From contig NZ_LZLQ01000003.1 of NCBI RefSeq assembly GCF_001673315.1, positions 1 to 33,886 of the forward strand: a stretch of DNA of 33,886 bases, given 5' to 3'. The notes under the pieces are model-generated. The model was given only the letters and a program-made list of their open reading frames with translations, was not told where the DNA came from and searched no databases. Numbering within the stretch: the first letter of the stretch is position 1; every line of letters begins with the position of its first letter. Position numbers and translations under genes: made by a program. Shown in pieces: positions 31,587 through 33,886 of the stretch. Source of the DNA: Mycobacterium asiaticum. Its GTDB lineage: Bacteria > Actinomycetota > Actinomycetes > Mycobacteriales > Mycobacteriaceae.

Positions 31587-31684
31587 GACAGTCCCCTCGC
31601 ATCTTGGTCTCGAGTTGGTTTCGCCTGCGGGTGTCGGGCGATTTGAAACATTCAGCGTAGTCCGCAGCGCGTTACCTTGGCGCA

Positions 31685-32446
31685 GTGGACGTACGAGTCA
31701 GCCTGCGTGTCGGGATCACCACCCTCATCGGAGTACTGGCGGCCGCGGTGATGCCGCTCATGCCAACCGCGGCAGCAGCTCCCGGCTCCCTTGCCGGGAT
31801 GGTCGTTTTCATCGATCCCGGCCACAACGGTTCCAATGACGCTTCAATCGGACGCCAGGTGCCCACCGGTCGAGGCGGCACCAAAGACTGTCAGGCCAGC
31901 GGTACGTCGACCAACAGTGGATTTGCCGAGCACACCTTCACCTGGGACACCGCGCTGCGGCTGCGTGCCGCCCTCAACGCGCTGGGCGTCCGGACGGCGA
32001 TGTCGCGCGGCAACGACAACGCGCTGGGTCCTTGCGTCGACGAACGTGCGAACATGGCCAACTCGCTGCGCCCCAATGCCATCGTCAGCCTGCACGGCGA
32101 CGGCGGCCCCGCCTCCGGCCGCGGGTTCCACGTCAACTACTCCTCCCCACCGCTGAACGCGGCCCAATCCGGACCGTCGGTGCAGTTCGCGCGCGTGATG
32201 CGCGACCAGTTGCAGGCGTCCGGCATCCCCCCGGCGAACTACATCGGCCAGGGCGGGCTCTATGGGCGCTCTGACCTGGCCGGCCTGAATCTCGCTCAGT
32301 ATCCGTCGGTCCTGGTCGAGCTGGGCAACATGAAGAATCCCGCGGATTCGGCGCTGATGGAGTCCGCGGAGGGTCGGCAGAAGTACGCCGACGCGCTGGT
32401 TCGCGGCGTCGCCGGGTTCCTTGCCACGCAAGGGCAGGCGCGTTAG
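31685..32446 (+). CDS. ami1: N-acetylmuramoyl-L-alanine amidase Ami1
   Basis: Ami1 cuts the bond between MurNAc and the stem peptide in the periplasm, helping daughter-cell separation. The 253-residue protein starts at GTG 31685, has a signal peptide (about 1-32, cut near TAAAAPGS), and a single Amidase_3 domain. The zinc ligands are His47 (DPGHNG), Glu82 (GFAEHTF) and His137 (VSLHGDG), and the catalytic Glu is Glu212 ([10 protein letters not shown]). These equal H35, E70, H125 and E200 of Rv3717, shifted by 12. Cys69 and Cys117 match its disulfide. There is no cell-wall-binding domain. The stop overlaps the convergent SRPBCC stop (TTAG). Confidence 0.95.
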   Translation: MDVRVSLRVGITTLIGVLAAAVMPLMPTAAAAPGSLAGMVVFIDPGHNGSNDASIGRQVPTGRGGTKDCQASGTSTNSGFAEHTFTWDTALRLRAALNALGVRTAMSRGNDNALGPCVDERANMANSLRPNAIVSLHGDGGPASGRGFHVNYSSPPLNAAQSGPSVQFARVMRDQLQASGIPPANYIGQGGLYGRSDLAGLNLAQYPSVLVELGNMKNPADSALMESAEGRQKYADALVRGVAGFLATQGQAR

Positions 32447-32889
32447 CCGACCCGGCTCTCCAACTCGTTCTTCAGGTTGGTCAACACCTCGTTCTGAATC
32501 TTTTTCAGCCCGAGCGGTGCGAACGTCTTCTCGAAAAAGCCTTTGACCCCGCCGGCGCCGGTCCAGGTGGTCGTCACGGTGACGCTGGATCCGGGACCCG
32601 CCGGCGCCACCGTCCAGTTGATGACCATCGACGAGTTGGCGTCCTTCTCGATGACCGTGTGCCCGGCGACATCGACATTGACCTTGACGTCGCGCACCCG
32701 AGACTCGGTTGCCTGGAGCCGCCACTTGGCTACCGTGCCCTGCCCCTGGCCGCCCTCGAGTACTTCGTACTCGCTGTATTGCGGGGAAAGGATCTTCGGG
32801 CGGACATTCCGGTAATCGGCCACTGCGTCGAACGCGGCCGACGGCTCAGCGTCGATCAAGACCGTGCTGGCTGCTTTCACCTGTCCCAT
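32443..32889 (-). CDS. SRPBCC (polyketide cyclase/START-like) family protein
   Basis: The 148-residue protein corresponds to Rv3718c. The SRPBCC fold is seen as the first strand KAASTVLIDAEPSAAFDAVADY, the central sheet (TVAKWRLQATESRVRDVKV), and the C-terminal helix FEKTFAPLGLKKIQNEVL that closes the hydrophobic pocket. Such proteins bind lipids or other hydrophobic ligands; the ligand is unknown. ATG 32889 follows AGGAG at nine bases; a Met three codons upstream is less well placed. It lies downstream of dnaX on the same strand, with a hairpin between them. Confidence 0.88.
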   Translation of the reverse strand: MGQVKAASTVLIDAEPSAAFDAVADYRNVRPKILSPQYSEYEVLEGGQGQGTVAKWRLQATESRVRDVKVNVDVAGHTVIEKDANSSMVINWTVAPAGPGSSVTVTTTWTGAGGVKGFFEKTFAPLGLKKIQNEVLTNLKNELESRVG

Positions 32890-32911
32890 CAGGTGCAACT
32901 CCTCTGTCTAG

Positions 32912-32929
32912 GGTCCGCTGTCGCGGACC
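32912..32929 (-). terminator. 7-bp GC hairpin between dnaX and the SRPBCC gene
   Basis: Positions 32912-32918 (ggtccgc) pair perfectly with 32923-32929, loop tgtc. It starts 22 bp downstream of the dnaX stop on the minus strand and lies just upstream of the SRPBCC ribosome site. It may be a weak terminator or may regulate the SRPBCC leader. No T-run follows. Confidence 0.4.
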
Positions 32930-32951
32930 ACGATATAGGTGCTGGATGCGG

Positions 32952-33261
32952 CTACCCTTCGATGCGGCGGGCGCCCAGTTCGTTCTGCAGCAACTCGAGA
33001 GCAACCTCTTCCGGATCCCGGCGGGGTTCCAACGGATCGCTGCGCCCAGCTTCGGCGAGCATGCTTTCCTCTTCCTCGTGCTGCACCGGATTCGATTGCG
33101 GGACCGACGATTCCACTTGCGGTGTAGCCGCGGTGCGATCGGCGGCGGCCGGTGGACCCGTCTCACAACGAACGCGCCAGTTCACTCCTAGGGCGTCCTT
33201 GAGCGCCTCGACGATCACATCGGCGTTGCGCTGTTCGGACAACCGCTTGGCCAGCGGGGCC
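32952..33261 (-). pseudogene. dnaX: dnaX C-terminal fragment (DNA polymerase III tau)
   Basis: This minus-strand piece encodes the C-terminal end of DnaX (gamma/tau clamp-loader subunit). It begins at APLAKRLSEQRNADVIVEAL, continues KDALGVNWRVRCETG and an acidic linker (HEEEESMLAEAGR), and ends DPEEVALELLQNELGARRIEG with TAG at 32952. It is the segment that follows the tau linker. The frame remains open further up, but those codons are antisense to the inverted DnaX segment and unrelated to the family. No start lies in it. See the findings for the rearrangement. Confidence 0.88.
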
Positions 33262-33301
33262 TTGGCCTGCTGGGCGCCACCGACGTCGCACTGATCGACG
33301 A
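33251..33301. repeat. dnaX: Left arm of a 51-bp inverted repeat
   Basis: Matches the reverse complement of 33810-33860 at 50 of 51 positions; the mismatch is G33259. It encodes DnaX QRGLGLLGATDVALIDD on the + strand. The interior is 508 bp. Confidence 0.97.
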
Positions 33302-33811
33302 CGCCGTAGACGCACTCGCCGCCGGGGACGCGGCCGCATTGTTCGGTGCCGTCGAATCGGTGATCGACGCCGGCCACGACCCGCGCCGCTTCGCCACTGA
33401 CCTGTTGGAGCGATTTCGCGATCTCATCCTCATGCAAGCGGTCCCCGACGCCGTATCCCGCGGCGTAGTGGACGCGCCGGAGGACGTCCTGGACCGCATG
33501 CGCGACCAAGCGGCCCGAATCGGTCCGGCGACCCTGACCCGGTATGCCGAGGTAGTCCAAGCGGGCTTGGGGGAGATGCGCGGCGCGACGGCACCACGGT
33601 TGCTGCTGGAAGTGATCTGCGCGCGGCTGTTGCTGCCCTCGGCTACCGATGCCGAATCGGCTCTGCTGCAGCGCGTCGAACGCATCGAAACCCGGCTCGC
33701 CATCTCGATACCCGCCGCCGACGCCGCTCCGAGCGCGCCCGTTCACCCGCCCGTCACACGACCCGCACCCCGGCGGACGCCCCCTTCCCCAAAGCCGGAG
33801 GCAGCGGCTTC
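33251..33811 (+). pseudogene. dnaX: dnaX domain III segment lying in inverted orientation
   Basis: Translated on the + strand, this stretch reads GLLGATDVALIDDAVDALAA, then LFGAVESVIDAGHDPRRF, LLERFRDLILMQAVPDAV, TLTRYAEVVQAGLGEMRGAT and LLQRVERIETRLAISIPAA, ending in a Pro/Ala linker (PKPEAAAS). This is domain III of DnaX, the oligomerisation collar, and the start of the linker. The gene itself is on the minus strand, as its two flanks show, so this piece is reversed. No start codon context or ribosome site belongs to it. Confidence 0.88.
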
Positions 33812-33860
33812 GTCGATCAGTGCGACGTCGGTGGCGCCCAGCAGGCCAAGGGCCCGCTGG
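33810..33860. repeat. dnaX: Right arm of the 51-bp inverted repeat
   Basis: Reverse complement of 33251-33301 with one mismatch. On the minus strand it encodes DnaX QRALGLLGATDVALIDE, which continues properly into the upstream (higher-coordinate) DnaX sequence, so this is the copy in its native setting on one side. Confidence 0.97.
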
Positions 33861-33886
33861 TATCCGACCCGGCCGCCGTCGGACCG
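33810..33886 (-). pseudogene. dnaX: dnaX N-terminal-side fragment, cut by the window end
   Basis: Read leftward from the window end, the minus strand encodes GRVGYQRALGLLGATDVALID, the join between the DnaX ATPase lid and domain III. It then runs into the antisense of the inverted segment: the frame stays open to 33215 but its residues are no longer DnaX. The first part of the gene lies outside the window. Confidence 0.85.

Noticed and set aside
33215..33703. 162-residue Ser/Arg-rich ORF on the - strand
   Set aside because: It is the antisense of the inverted dnaX segment and has no family features.
33251..33860. A programmed invertible switch in dnaX (phase variation between inverted repeats)
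   Set aside because: Neither orientation gives an intact DnaX: about 60 codons are missing and the re-inverted join is out of frame. No recombinase gene is nearby.

Overview
The window is chromosomal DNA from a Mycobacterium, most likely a slow grower. The evidence is high GC throughout, a full ergothioneine operon, a PPE-MPTR protein, and a gene order that follows (from memory of the H37Rv map) M. tuberculosis Rv3694c to Rv3721c. The species cannot be named from sequence alone.

Layout. 1-330: three tandem 104-bp units, each with a long hairpin, abutting a SpoIIM-like membrane gene. 319-3479: SpoIIM and RDD membrane proteins, a small membrane protein, and a PadR regulator with a Gly/Phe and Arg/Gly-rich N-terminus. 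3480-3660: palindrome plus 15-bp tandem units. 3660-9153: glpK (TTG start), two SAM methyltransferases, a glutamate-cysteine-ligase-like protein, and an AraC/VOC pair that interrupts the M. tuberculosis order. 9147-12422: a 1091-residue PPE-MPTR protein, also an addition to that order. 12608-19924: a co-directional run read leftward, katA-ohr-egtA-egtB-egtC-egtD-egtE, joining ergothioneine synthesis to peroxide detoxification; all egt genes are translationally coupled. 19970-22328: two paralogous His-rich single-pass membrane proteins, a multi-pass membrane protein and a divergent TetR regulator. 22325-24645: ask-asd operon (aspartate pathway). 24748-25000: a 20-bp minisatellite. 25081-27038: leuA preceded by a leader peptide with three consecutive Leu codons and mutually exclusive RNA pairings, that is, a leucine attenuator. 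27043-32889: DnaQ-like exonuclease/BRCT protein, murT-gatD (peptidoglycan glutamate amidation), a small secreted protein, ybaB-recR, the amidase ami1 and an SRPBCC protein. 32952-33886: dnaX in pieces.

Two results stand out. First, dnaX is not collinear: its domain III segment lies on the + strand between minus-strand C-terminal and N-terminal-side pieces. A 51-bp inverted repeat (one mismatch) flanks it, and about 60 expected codons are missing. Neither orientation restores a reading frame, so a chimeric assembly or amplification join is more likely than a biological switch, but this is the least ordinary structure in the window. Second, the leuA leader and the katA-ohr-egt arrangement are coherent regulatory or metabolic units worth testing. 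I found no CRISPR array, IS element, tRNA or rRNA, and no clearly new defence-type system.
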